Origin: DATBJJ01 sp963750915
Lineage (GTDB): Bacteria; Acidobacteriota; Vicinamibacteria; Vicinamibacterales; 2-12-FULL-66-21
Direction: 5' to 3'
DNA length: 64,000 nucleotides
Assembly: GCA_963750915.1 (NCBI GenBank)
Contig: CAVVSF010000009.1
Coordinates: 310,001-374,000, forward strand
Shown one piece after another: positions 1 through 7,517 of the stretch. The notes under the pieces were generated by a model. That model was not told where the DNA came from, did not search any database, and worked only from the letters and a program-made list of their open reading frames with translations. Position 1 is the first letter of the stretch; each line of letters starts with the position of its first letter. The position numbers were made by a program, and so were the translations under genes.

Positions 1-285
1 GTCGGTGCGAGTCCGGCCACGAGGTCGGCGCTGCACCTGGCGATGCCGGTGGCGATGGGCGGCATCGGGCTGAACCACGCGAGGCGCATGTTTAATTATT
101 GCTCGGGGGACGCTGGCTTCGCTTCACTCGGGGTTCGGGGCTCGGGGCTCGGGGCTCGTTCCAGAAGCATCGACGGACATAGTCCTACGGCCGAAAATCG
201 GAAGCTCTTCGAGTCGCCGAACCCCGAACCCCGAGCCCCGACCGTGAACCCTTGTGATAGCATTCAGGGCTCAGATGGGTCCTGA
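1..285 (+). CDS. 3' end of an unidentified ORF entering from the left edge
   Basis: An open frame runs from the first base to a TGA at 283-285 (94 codons in the window). I do not recognise the first 35 or so residues (it includes the string MPVAMGGIGLNHARRMF). The rest is translated from intergenic repeat sequence (GVRGSGLGAR, NPEPRAP), so the true gene may end earlier or lie in another frame. Low confidence that the whole stretch is coding. Confidence 0.25.
   Translation, partial: VGASPATRSALHLAMPVAMGGIGLNHARRMFNYCSGDAGFASLGVRGSGLGARSRSIDGHSPTAENRKLFESPNPEPRAPTVNPCDSIQGSDGS
125..241. repeat. Inverted pair of GGGGCTCGGGGTTCGG-type repeats
   Basis: Positions 129-156 carry tandem GGGGTTCGGGGCTCG units and 218-241 carry the complementary GAACCCCGAACCCCGAGCC type, so the pair can fold into a hairpin. 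The same repeat family recurs near 14465, 46597-46667, 48268-48301 and 50664-50720. Confidence 0.7.
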
Positions 286-336
286 GCCTGGGTCAGGGTC
301 TGTCGCGCGGCCGGTGACGGGCGCGTTTTTTTGATC

Positions 337-368
337 CGGGCTTGAGAAAACATTCACAAGCCCGTTTT
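337..368 (+). terminator. Terminator-like hairpin upstream of nuoA
   Basis: An 8-bp perfect stem, CGGGCTTG at 337-344 with CAAGCCCG at 357-364, has a 12-base loop and is followed by TTTT. A second GC-rich stem followed by seven T residues lies just before it (304-333). They could end the upstream transcript or form part of the nuo leader; the T-run after the second hairpin is short. Confidence 0.4.
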
Positions 369-398
369 CGCTGAGACTCTCGTTCCGCAGGACCAGAC

Positions 399-764
399 AT
401 GCACGGCTGGGTGCCCATCCTCATCATGATCGGCCTCGGGGCCGGGTTCGGGGCGTTCAACATCATCGCCTCGCACCTCATCGGTCCCCACAAGCCCACG
501 CCGGAGAAGCTGGCGCCCTACGAGTGCGGCATGCCGCCCGTCGGCGACGCCCGCGAGCGCCACCCCGTCAAGTTCTACCTCGTGGCGATGATCTTCCTGC
601 TCTTCGACATCGAAGTGGCGTTCCTGTATCCGTTTGCCCTGGCGATCCGCTCGTTGGGTTGGACCGGGTTCATCCAGATCCTGGTCTTCTTCCTGATCCT
701 GGTCGTTGGATACGTCTACGTCTGGCGCAAGGGTGTGCTCGACTGGGGACACGAGCGCGCGTAG
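399..764 (+). CDS. nuoA: NADH-quinone oxidoreductase subunit A
   Basis: NuoA is a small membrane subunit of respiratory complex I at the joint between the peripheral and membrane arms. The 121-residue product shows the expected three hydrophobic segments (about residues 5-25, 61-82 and 90-110), the conserved loop YECGMPP (about residues 46-52) and the strongly conserved FYLVAMIFLLFDIEVAFLYP stretch. The ATG is preceded by AGGA spaced about 8 bases upstream. It is the first gene of the nuo operon and ends 16 bases before nuoB. Length and motifs are typical. Confidence 0.96.
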   Translation: MHGWVPILIMIGLGAGFGAFNIIASHLIGPHKPTPEKLAPYECGMPPVGDARERHPVKFYLVAMIFLLFDIEVAFLYPFALAIRSLGWTGFIQILVFFLILVVGYVYVWRKGVLDWGHERA

Positions 765-780
765 CGGCCGTCCTTTCCTT

Positions 781-1245
781 ATGAGCGACAACGAGCTTCC
801 CATCCTCACCACCACCGTCGAGAAAGTCGTCCAGTGGGCGCGGCGGTCGTCTGTCTGGCCGGTGACCTTCGGGCTCGCCTGCTGCGCCATCGAGATGATG
901 GCAATGAGCGCCGGCCGCTACGACATCGCCCGGTTTGGCGCCGAGGTGTTCCGCGGCTCGCCGCGCCAGTCGGACCTGATGATCGTCGCCGGCCGCCTGT
1001 CGCGGAAGATGGCGCCGGTGCTGCGCCGGATCTACGACCAGATGCCCGAACCGAAATACGTCATCTCGATGGGCGCCTGCGCGTCGGTCGGGGGCGTGTT
1101 CGACAACTACGCGATCGTCCAGGGAGTGGACCAGGTGGTGCCGGTCGACGTCTTCGTGCCCGGCTGCCCGCCGCGGCCCGAGGCGCTCATCTACGGCATC
1201 GTCCAGCTGCAGCGAAAAATCGACAAGCAGAGGTCGTTCGCATAA
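781..1245 (+). CDS. nuoB: NADH-quinone oxidoreductase subunit B
   Basis: NuoB carries cluster N2, the last iron-sulfur centre before quinone. The 154-residue protein has the diagnostic tandem cysteines in GLACCAIEMM, plus single cysteines in SMGACAS and FVPGCPPRPE, which together are the four N2 ligands. The frame is open further upstream, but ATG 781 (MSDNELPILTTT) gives the family's normal length and lies just after nuoA. A 105-base gap separates it from nuoC, with no recognisable gene in it. Confidence 0.96.
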   Translation: MSDNELPILTTTVEKVVQWARRSSVWPVTFGLACCAIEMMAMSAGRYDIARFGAEVFRGSPRQSDLMIVAGRLSRKMAPVLRRIYDQMPEPKYVISMGACASVGGVFDNYAIVQGVDQVVPVDVFVPGCPPRPEALIYGIVQLQRKIDKQRSFA

Positions 1246-1350
1246 CCTACCGCCGCGCCGGGTCGATCGGCGTCCCGCGCGGCGGGCGCCGCCGCCAGGT
1301 CGCGCGCCGGCTGGCGCCGCCGTCGAGCAAACCCGCACCGTGATCACACG

Positions 1351-1938
1351 ATGAACGCAACCGCCATTATCGAAGTCCTGTCGCGCCGGCTGCCGGCCGA
1401 CGTGTCGTCCGGACTCGAGGTCGTCGAGGCGCGCGACGGCATGCCGACGCTCTATTCGGCGGCCGCCGGCCTGCCCGAGGTCTGCCTGGCACTGCGCGAC
1501 GCGCCGGAGCTGCGATTCGCGTTTTGTGCCGACGTCACCGCCGTTGACTATCACCCGCGCGAACCGCGCTACGAGCTGCTGTACGTGCTGGCGTGCCCCG
1601 GGGTCGCAGGCTACGGCGACACGCCGAAGCGCCTGCGCCTCAAGGTGCGGGTGAAGCAGGGCGAATCGGTGCCGTCGGTGTCGAGTGTCTGGGCGGCGGC
1701 CAACTGGGGCGAGCGCGAGGTCTTCGACTTCTTCGGGATCGAGTTCGCCGGCCATCCCGATTTGCGGCGCATCCTGATGCCGGACGACTGGGAAGGCTTC
1801 CCGATGCGGAAGGACTATCCGGTCCAGATCAATTCGCCGGTCAAGACCTACTCGCCGCTGCAGGTGTCTGAAGAGGACTTCGTCGCCAACGTGCAGGCAG
1901 CGCGGGACGGCGTCCGCGACCGGGAGCCGGGTCGCTGA
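1351..1938 (+). CDS. nuoC: NADH-quinone oxidoreductase subunit C
   Basis: This is the 30-kDa subunit of the complex I connecting module (195 residues). The signature WGEREVFDFFGIEF, followed by HPDLRRILMPDDWEGFP and MRKDYP, is present at about residues 117-152. It is a separate polypeptide, not fused to NuoD as in enterobacteria. It is followed by gmhA rather than nuoD, which is unusual. Confidence 0.95.
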   Translation: MNATAIIEVLSRRLPADVSSGLEVVEARDGMPTLYSAAAGLPEVCLALRDAPELRFAFCADVTAVDYHPREPRYELLYVLACPGVAGYGDTPKRLRLKVRVKQGESVPSVSSVWAAANWGEREVFDFFGIEFAGHPDLRRILMPDDWEGFPMRKDYPVQINSPVKTYSPLQVSEEDFVANVQAARDGVRDREPGR

Positions 1939-1989
1939 TGCCGCGCGCCGGGCGATGATGCCGATGCCGCGCCTCGAGCGAAGACGCTG

Positions 1990-2580
1990 ATGTCCGCCAG
2001 CGAGCAGAGCGTTGCGGCCGCGATTGTCGCGCGAACGCTCGATCAGGCTGCAGCCCTGCATCAGCGCGTGCGCGGCCTCGACGCCGCCAGCGTCGTGCGG
2101 GCGGCCGAGGCAGTGCGTGAGGCGGTTGAAGGCGGCGGGAAAGTGCTGGCGTTCGGCAACGGCGGCAGTGCCGCGGATGCGCAGCACCTGACGACCGAGC
2201 TGGTCGGCCGGTTCCAGAAAGAGCGAGCCGGGTTCGCGGCGCTGGCCTTGACGGCCGACTCGAGCCTGCTGACGAGCCTGGCGAACGACTACGGGTTCGA
2301 GCGAATCTTCGCCCGCCAGATCGAGGCGCTGGGACGAGCCGGCGACGTCGCGTTTGCCATCACGACGAGCGGCACGTCGCCGAACGTCGTCCGCGGGCTG
2401 GAAGCGGCGCGCGGCCGCGGGATGCGCACGGTCGCGCTCACCGGCAGGGACGGCGGCGAGGCCGGACGGGTGGCGGAGATTCACATCAACGTGCCGGACG
2501 ACCGCACCGCCCGGGTGCAGGAAGTCCACATCACGTTGATTCACGCGCTGTGCGAGATCGTGGAAGGGGACAGGGAGTGA
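1990..2580 (+). CDS. gmhA: Phosphoheptose isomerase (sedoheptulose-7-phosphate isomerase)
   Basis: GmhA converts sedoheptulose 7-phosphate to D-glycero-D-manno-heptose 7-phosphate, the first step of LPS-heptose synthesis. The 196-residue SIS-domain protein has the phosphate-binding motif FGNGGSAADAQH (about residues 55-66), a TTSGTSPNVV loop, and a C-terminal VQEVHITLIHALCE helix carrying the Gln and His typical of the metal site. It sits between nuoC and nuoD and its stop overlaps the nuoD start (GTGA), so it is almost certainly co-transcribed with complex I. The next enzyme of the pathway is encoded at 19556-20536. Confidence 0.92.
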   Translation: MSASEQSVAAAIVARTLDQAAALHQRVRGLDAASVVRAAEAVREAVEGGGKVLAFGNGGSAADAQHLTTELVGRFQKERAGFAALALTADSSLLTSLANDYGFERIFARQIEALGRAGDVAFAITTSGTSPNVVRGLEAARGRGMRTVALTGRDGGEAGRVAEIHINVPDDRTARVQEVHITLIHALCEIVEGDRE

Positions 2581-3758
2581 CTGAGCTCCGCACGGAAACG
2601 ATGACCGTCAACATGGGGCCTCAGCACCCCAGCACGCACGGCGTGCTGCGGCTGGTGCTGGAGCTGTCCGGCGAGACCGTCATCTCCGCCGACACGACGG
2701 TCGGCTACCTGCATACCGGCATCGAGAAGACCGCTGAACAGAAGAAGTGGCAGCAGGTGATCCCGCTCGTCGAGCGGATGGATTACCTCGGCGCCCAGTC
2801 GAACAGCCTCGCCTTCATCCTCGCGGTGGAGAAGCTGCTCGGCATCGAGGTGCCGCAGCGGGTCCGCGACATCCGGGTCCTCATCGCCGAACTGCAGCGG
2901 CTCGCCAGCCATCTCGTCTGGCTGGCGACGCACGCCCTCGAAATCGGCGCCGTCTCGGTGATGATGTACTGCTTCCGCGAACGCGAGCAGCTGCTCAACG
3001 TCAACGAGATGCTCGCCGGGTTCCGCCTGTTCCCGAGCTACCTCCGAATCGGCGGCCTGCGCGAGGACCTGCCGACCGGCTTCCACCAGGCGGTCAAGAA
3101 GTGGCTCGACGCCTTCCCGGCGCACCTGAGCGAATACGAAGACCTGCTGACCAAGAACCAGATCTGGATCAAGCGGACGAAAACGGTCGGCGTGATGACC
3201 GCGGACGACGCGATGAGCTACGGCCTCGTCGGTCCGATGGCCCGCGCCGCCGGCGTCCCTTATGACGTCCGCAAGGCGTTCCCGTATCTCGGCTACGAGA
3301 CCTACGACTTCGCCGTGCCGACGCAGACCGCCGGCGACGTCTACGCCCGCTACCTGGTGCGGGTCGCGGAAATGCGCGAGAGCACCAAGATTTCGCAGCA
3401 GGCGCTGGCGCGGATCACGCCGCGCGGCGTGTTCGACATCCAGGACTACAAGATCGTCCCGCCGCCGAAGGACAAGGTCTACAGCGAGATGGAGGCGCTG
3501 ATTCAGCACTTCCTGATCTACTCGCAGGGCTTCAACGTGCCGGCGGGTGAGTCCTATGTGCCGATCGAGGGACCGCGCGGCGAGCACGGCTTCAGCATCG
3601 TCTCGGATGGCACCAACCGCCCCTACCGGATCAAGCTGCGGGCGCCGTCGTTCTACGCCTGCCAGGGGCTGCCGCGGCTGCTGATCGGCGGCATGATTGC
3701 CGACGTCATCGCCGTCATCGGCTCGACCGACGTTGTCATGGGAGACGTGGACCGATGA
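2577..3758 (+). CDS. nuoD: NADH-quinone oxidoreductase subunit D
   Basis: NuoD is the 49-kDa subunit that lines the quinone site with NuoB. MTVNMGPQHPSTHGVLRLVL near the N terminus holds the quinone-site His, and the C terminus ends with the family's DVVMGDVDR. I choose GTG 2577, which overlaps the gmhA stop by four bases (GTGA) and gives 393 residues. An upstream ATG at 2550 would lie inside gmhA and add a non-conserved arginine-rich leader. It overlaps nuoE by ATGA. Confidence 0.95.
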   Translation: MTELRTETMTVNMGPQHPSTHGVLRLVLELSGETVISADTTVGYLHTGIEKTAEQKKWQQVIPLVERMDYLGAQSNSLAFILAVEKLLGIEVPQRVRDIRVLIAELQRLASHLVWLATHALEIGAVSVMMYCFREREQLLNVNEMLAGFRLFPSYLRIGGLREDLPTGFHQAVKKWLDAFPAHLSEYEDLLTKNQIWIKRTKTVGVMTADDAMSYGLVGPMARAAGVPYDVRKAFPYLGYETYDFAVPTQTAGDVYARYLVRVAEMRESTKISQQALARITPRGVFDIQDYKIVPPPKDKVYSEMEALIQHFLIYSQGFNVPAGESYVPIEGPRGEHGFSIVSDGTNRPYRIKLRAPSFYACQGLPRLLIGGMIADVIAVIGSTDVVMGDVDR

Positions 3759-4379
3759 GCTTCCATCCGTTGATGGTCTACGACAAGCGATTCCAGAAAT
3801 CGGATCGCAAGCTCGTGGACGAAGGCGAGCCGTTTACGTTCACGCCGGAGCGCCGGGCCGAGCTCGACGATCTGCTGACGAAGTATCCGCCCGAGCAGAG
3901 GCGGTCTGCCGTGCTGGCGGCCTTGTATTTACTGCAGGATCAGCAGGGTCATCTGACCGCGAGCGGCATGCGTCACGTTGCCGGCATCCTCGAGCATGAC
4001 GCCGGCCGAAGTCGAGGACGTCGCGACCTACTACGTGATGTTCTACAGGGAGCCGGTCGGCAAGTTCGTGCTTCAGGTCTGCCGGACGCTGTCGTGCGCC
4101 CTGATGGGCGCCGAGCGCGTCACCGAAGCGTTGTCGGAGAAGCTCGGGTTGAAGGTGGGCGAGACCGACAAGTCCGGGATGTTCACGCTGCTCGAGTTCG
4201 AGTGCCTCGGCGCCTGCGACCGCGCCCCGATCGTCATGGTGAACAACGAGCACTGGCACGAGAAGGTGAAGCCGGAAGACGTCGGCCGGCTGGTCGACGA
4301 CATCAAGGCGAAGGGCCAGGCGGCATTGACGGGGTGTCACCTGCACGTAGAGCGGCAAAATGGACCCAATCCTTACTAA
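3755..4379 (+). CDS. nuoE: NADH-quinone oxidoreductase subunit E (one frame break)
   Basis: NuoE binds the [2Fe-2S] cluster N1a in the NADH-oxidising module. The N-terminal part (SFHPLMVYDKRF to VAGILE) is read from 3755. The conserved continuation MTPAEVEDVATYYVMFYREP is one base out of frame, starting at 3996. Skipping one base near 3995 restores a 207-residue protein with the cluster cysteines in VCRTLSC and ECLGAC. This most likely reflects a one-base consensus error. The 3' end overlaps nuoF by 20 bases. Confidence 0.88.
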
Positions 4380-5658
4380 GTACATCCGCGAGCCGAACGG
4401 CTACTCGCTGGACTTCTTCCTGCAGCACCAGGGCTACGAGGGGCTGCGGAAGTCGCTCGGCATGCAGCCGAACGAGGTCATCGACCTGGTCAAGGCCTCG
4501 GGCCTGCGCGGCCGCGGCGGCGCCGGCTTCCCGACCGGGCTGAAGTGGCAGTTCGTCCTCAAGGACACGCCGCTTCCGAAGTACATCTGCTGCAACGCCG
4601 ACGAGAGCGAGCCGGGCACGTTCAAGGATCACGTGCTGATGGAGCGCAACCCGCACCTGCTGTTCGAGGGGTGCCTGATCGGCTGCTGGGCGATCGGCGC
4701 GAAGGTGGCCTACATCTACATCCGGGGCGAGTTCTACCACGTCCAGAAGCTGATGGAGGCGGAGCTGAAGAAGGCCTACGCCCAGGGCTACGTCGGCAAG
4801 AACATCATGGGCAGCGGCTTCGACTGCGACATCGTGATTCATCGCGGCGCCGGCGCCTACGAGGCCGGCGAAGAGACGGCGCTGATCGAGTCGCTGGAAG
4901 GGAAGCGGGCGCAGCCGCGCATCAAGCCGCCGTTCCCGGCAGTGTCGGGCCTCTACAACTGCCCGACCGCCGTCAACAACGTCGAGACGCTCTGCAACCT
5001 GCCGCCGATCGTGCTGAACGGCGCCGAGTGGTTCACGTCGCTCGGGCCGGAGAAGAACGGCGGGCCGAAGCTCTATTGCGTCAGCGGCCACGTCAAGAAG
5101 CCGGGCGTCTACGAAGCCGGGATGAAGACGACGCTGCGGGAGCTGATTTACGACTACGCCGGCGGTCCGTTCGACGGCCGCAAGATCAAGGCGGTCATCC
5201 CCGGCGGTTCGTCGGTCCCGGTCCTCCTCGATCATCAGCTCGACGTCCCGGCCAGCTTCGACGACGTCGCCAAGGCCGGCTCGATGCTCGGTTCCGCCGG
5301 CATCATCGTCATGGACGACACCACCTGCATGGTGTGGGCGGCGAAGAACCTGCTCTATTTCTACAGGCACGAGTCGTGCGGCAAGTGCACGCCCTGCCGC
5401 GAAGGCGGCGACTGGCTCTACAAGATCCTGACCCGCATCGAGGCCGGTGAAGGCCAGATGAGCGACATCGACCTGCTGGTGAGCGTCGGCAACAACATCG
5501 TCGGCAAGACCCTCTGCGCCTTCGGCGACGCGGCGGCGACGCCGGCGCTGACGACGGTCAAGAACTTCCGCGCCGAGTTCGAAGCGCACGTGCGTGAGGG
5601 CCGGTGCACGGTTCCGTCCGGCTGGCGCGCGGCGAAGGCGCCGGTGGGGGCGCACTGA
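4360..5658 (+). CDS. nuoF: NADH-quinone oxidoreductase subunit F (NADH-binding)
   Basis: NuoF binds NADH, FMN and a [4Fe-4S] cluster (N3). The 432-residue product has the glycine-rich site GRGGAGFPTGLKW at about residues 51-63, the flavin-site ESEPGTFKDH, and the cluster motif ESCGKCTPCREG at about 337-348 with the fourth Cys in TLCAFGD near 385. Its stop overlaps the start of nuoH (TGATG), so nuoG, which normally follows, is not here. Confidence 0.96.
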   Translation: MDPILTKYIREPNGYSLDFFLQHQGYEGLRKSLGMQPNEVIDLVKASGLRGRGGAGFPTGLKWQFVLKDTPLPKYICCNADESEPGTFKDHVLMERNPHLLFEGCLIGCWAIGAKVAYIYIRGEFYHVQKLMEAELKKAYAQGYVGKNIMGSGFDCDIVIHRGAGAYEAGEETALIESLEGKRAQPRIKPPFPAVSGLYNCPTAVNNVETLCNLPPIVLNGAEWFTSLGPEKNGGPKLYCVSGHVKKPGVYEAGMKTTLRELIYDYAGGPFDGRKIKAVIPGGSSVPVLLDHQLDVPASFDDVAKAGSMLGSAGIIVMDDTTCMVWAAKNLLYFYRHESCGKCTPCREGGDWLYKILTRIEAGEGQMSDIDLLVSVGNNIVGKTLCAFGDAAATPALTTVKNFRAEFEAHVREGRCTVPSGWRAAKAPVGAH

Positions 5659-6697
5659 TGAGCGCCTGGTTGCCGTCGCCCGGCCTGATCGCCGCATTTC
5701 GGCCTCATCTTCGTCATCTTCCAGCTGCTGGTGCTGTCGGCCGCATTCATGGTCTGGATGGAGCGCAAAGTCTGCGCCTACATCCAGGACCGCGTCGGCC
5801 CCAACCGCGTCGGCGCCGCCGGCTGGCTGCAGCCGTTCGCCGACGTCATCAAGCTGCTGACGAAGGAGGAGCTGCGGCCGAAGGCCGCCGACGCGCTGCT
5901 CTTCGCCATCGCGCCGGTGATCTCCGCCGACCGCCGCGTTTGCCGCCTTCTCGGTCGTGCCGTTCGGCACCTCGACGACGCTGTTCGGCCTGCTCGAGGA
6001 GCCGTTGCCGCTGCAGGTGACCGACGTCAACGTCGGCGTCCTGGTGCTGTTCGCGATCACGTCGATGGGCGTCTACGGCATCGTCCTTGCCGGCTGGAGC
6101 TCGAACAGCAAGTATTCGCTGCTCGGCGGCCTGCGGTCGTCGGCGCAGATGATCAGCTACGAGCTGTCGTACGCGCTGGCGCTGGCGGCGGTGATCATGC
6201 TCGGCGGCTCGCTGTCGCTGCGCGAGATCGTGCTGAGCCAGAGCGGCTACTGGTGGGGTTTCATCCCGAAGTGGTACCTGTTCCTGCAGCCGGTCGGCTT
6301 CTTCGTCTACATGTGCGCCGGCGTCGCCGAGACCAACCGCGCCCCGTTCGATTTCCCGGAAGCGGAGCAGGAGCTCGTCGCCGGCTACCACACCGAGTAC
6401 AGCTCGATGAGCTTCGCGATGTTCTTCCTCGCCGAATACGTGAACATGGTCACGGTCTCGGCGGTGGCGACCAGCCTCTACCTCGGCGGCTGGCTCGGGC
6501 CGTTCCTGCCCGACTGGCTGGCGTGGGTCTGGTTCATCGTCAAGGTTCTCGCGATCCTGTTCTTCTACGTCTGGATGCGGTGGACGCTGCCGCGCTACCG
6601 CTACGACCAGCTGATGGAGTTCGGCTGGAAGTGGCTGCTGCCGGTCGCGGTGCTGAACCTGCTGGCGACGGCGGCGCTGATTTTGTGGATTGGGTGA
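5658..6697 (+). CDS. nuoH: NADH-quinone oxidoreductase subunit H (two frame breaks)
   Basis: NuoH is the membrane subunit that forms the quinone cavity. Three frames join into one 345-residue protein. They are MSAWLPSPGLIAA from 5658; GLIFVIFQLLVLSAAFMVWM and ERKVCAYIQDRVGPNR after dropping one T near 5697-5699; then TAAFAAFSVVPFG onward after dropping one base near 5929. The conserved loop ETNRAPFDFPEAEQELVAGY is intact. Both breaks act as single extra bases in an otherwise perfect gene and are probably sequence errors. It overlaps nuoJ by GTGA. nuoI, usually between H and J, is absent. Confidence 0.87.
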
Positions 6698-7209
6698 AAT
6701 GGAAAGCAATCGCCTTCTACATCTTTGCCGCTCTCGCGGTGGTCGCGTCGCTGCTGGTCGTCGGCCAGCGCAACCCGATGTACAGCGTGATGCTGCTGAT
6801 CACGTCGTTCGGCGCCCTCGCCGGACTCTACGTCCTGCTCGATGCGCCGTTCACGGCGGTGACGCAGATCATCATCTACGCCGGCGCCATCATGGTGCTC
6901 TTCCTCTTCGTCGTCATGCTGCTGAACGTGCCGCGCGAGGAGCCGGCGCCGAGCGCGCTCGGCCTGGTCGGGCCGGCCGGGCTGAAGATCGGCGCGGTGC
7001 TGTCGGCGCTGCTGGCGATTGAAATGGTGTGGGCGCTGTCGCGGCTGGTCGAAGCGCCGTTCGATCCGGCGCATGGCGCGGAAGTCAGCGACGTCGCGAC
7101 CATCGGCCGGATGCTGTTCACGCATCACGCCTTCGCGTTCGAGGTCACCTCGATCCTGATCCTGGTGGCGATGGTCGGCGCGGTTGTCCTGGCGCGGAAG
7201 GAGCACTGA
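6694..7209 (+). CDS. nuoJ: NADH-quinone oxidoreductase subunit J
   Basis: NuoJ is a five-helix membrane subunit of the proton-pumping arm. The 171-residue product begins MKWKAIAFYIFAALAV if read from GTG 6694, which overlaps the nuoH stop by four bases; GTG 6685 is an alternative. The conserved third helix, FTAVTQIIIYAGAIMVLFLF (the pi-bulge helix of the family), is clear. The stop at 7209 lies 4 bases before nuoK. Confidence 0.92.
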   Translation: MKWKAIAFYIFAALAVVASLLVVGQRNPMYSVMLLITSFGALAGLYVLLDAPFTAVTQIIIYAGAIMVLFLFVVMLLNVPREEPAPSALGLVGPAGLKIGAVLSALLAIEMVWALSRLVEAPFDPAHGAEVSDVATIGRMLFTHHAFAFEVTSILILVAMVGAVVLARKEH

Positions 7210-7213
7210 GGCG

Positions 7214-7516
7214 ATGGTGCCGCTGAATCATTACCTGATCCTGTCGGGGGTCCTGTTCGCGATCGGCACGGCCGGCGTGTTCCTGCGCCGCAACCTGATC
7301 ACGGTGCTGCTGTCGATCGAGATCATGTTGAACGCCGTCAACCTGATGTTCGTCGCCGTCGGACGCTACCGCGGCACCGTCGACGGGCAGATCATCACGT
7401 TCTTCGTCATGACGGTCGCGGCGGCGGAAGCGGCTGTCGGCCTGGCGCTGGTCATCTCGCTCTTCCGCCATCGCGAGACGCTCAGCCCCGATGCTTTCAC
7501 GTCGCTGAAGTGGTGA
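7214..7516 (+). CDS. nuoK: NADH-quinone oxidoreductase subunit K
   Basis: NuoK is the small, MrpC-like antiporter-type subunit. The 100-residue protein MVPLNHYLILSGVLFAIG has three transmembrane helices and the two buried glutamates needed for proton transfer, in LLSIEIMLNAVNL and AAAEAAVGLAL. The ATG at 7214 follows the nuoJ stop and gives the family's usual length. Confidence 0.95.
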   Translation: MVPLNHYLILSGVLFAIGTAGVFLRRNLITVLLSIEIMLNAVNLMFVAVGRYRGTVDGQIITFFVMTVAAAEAAVGLALVISLFRHRETLSPDAFTSLKW

Positions 7517-7517
7517 C

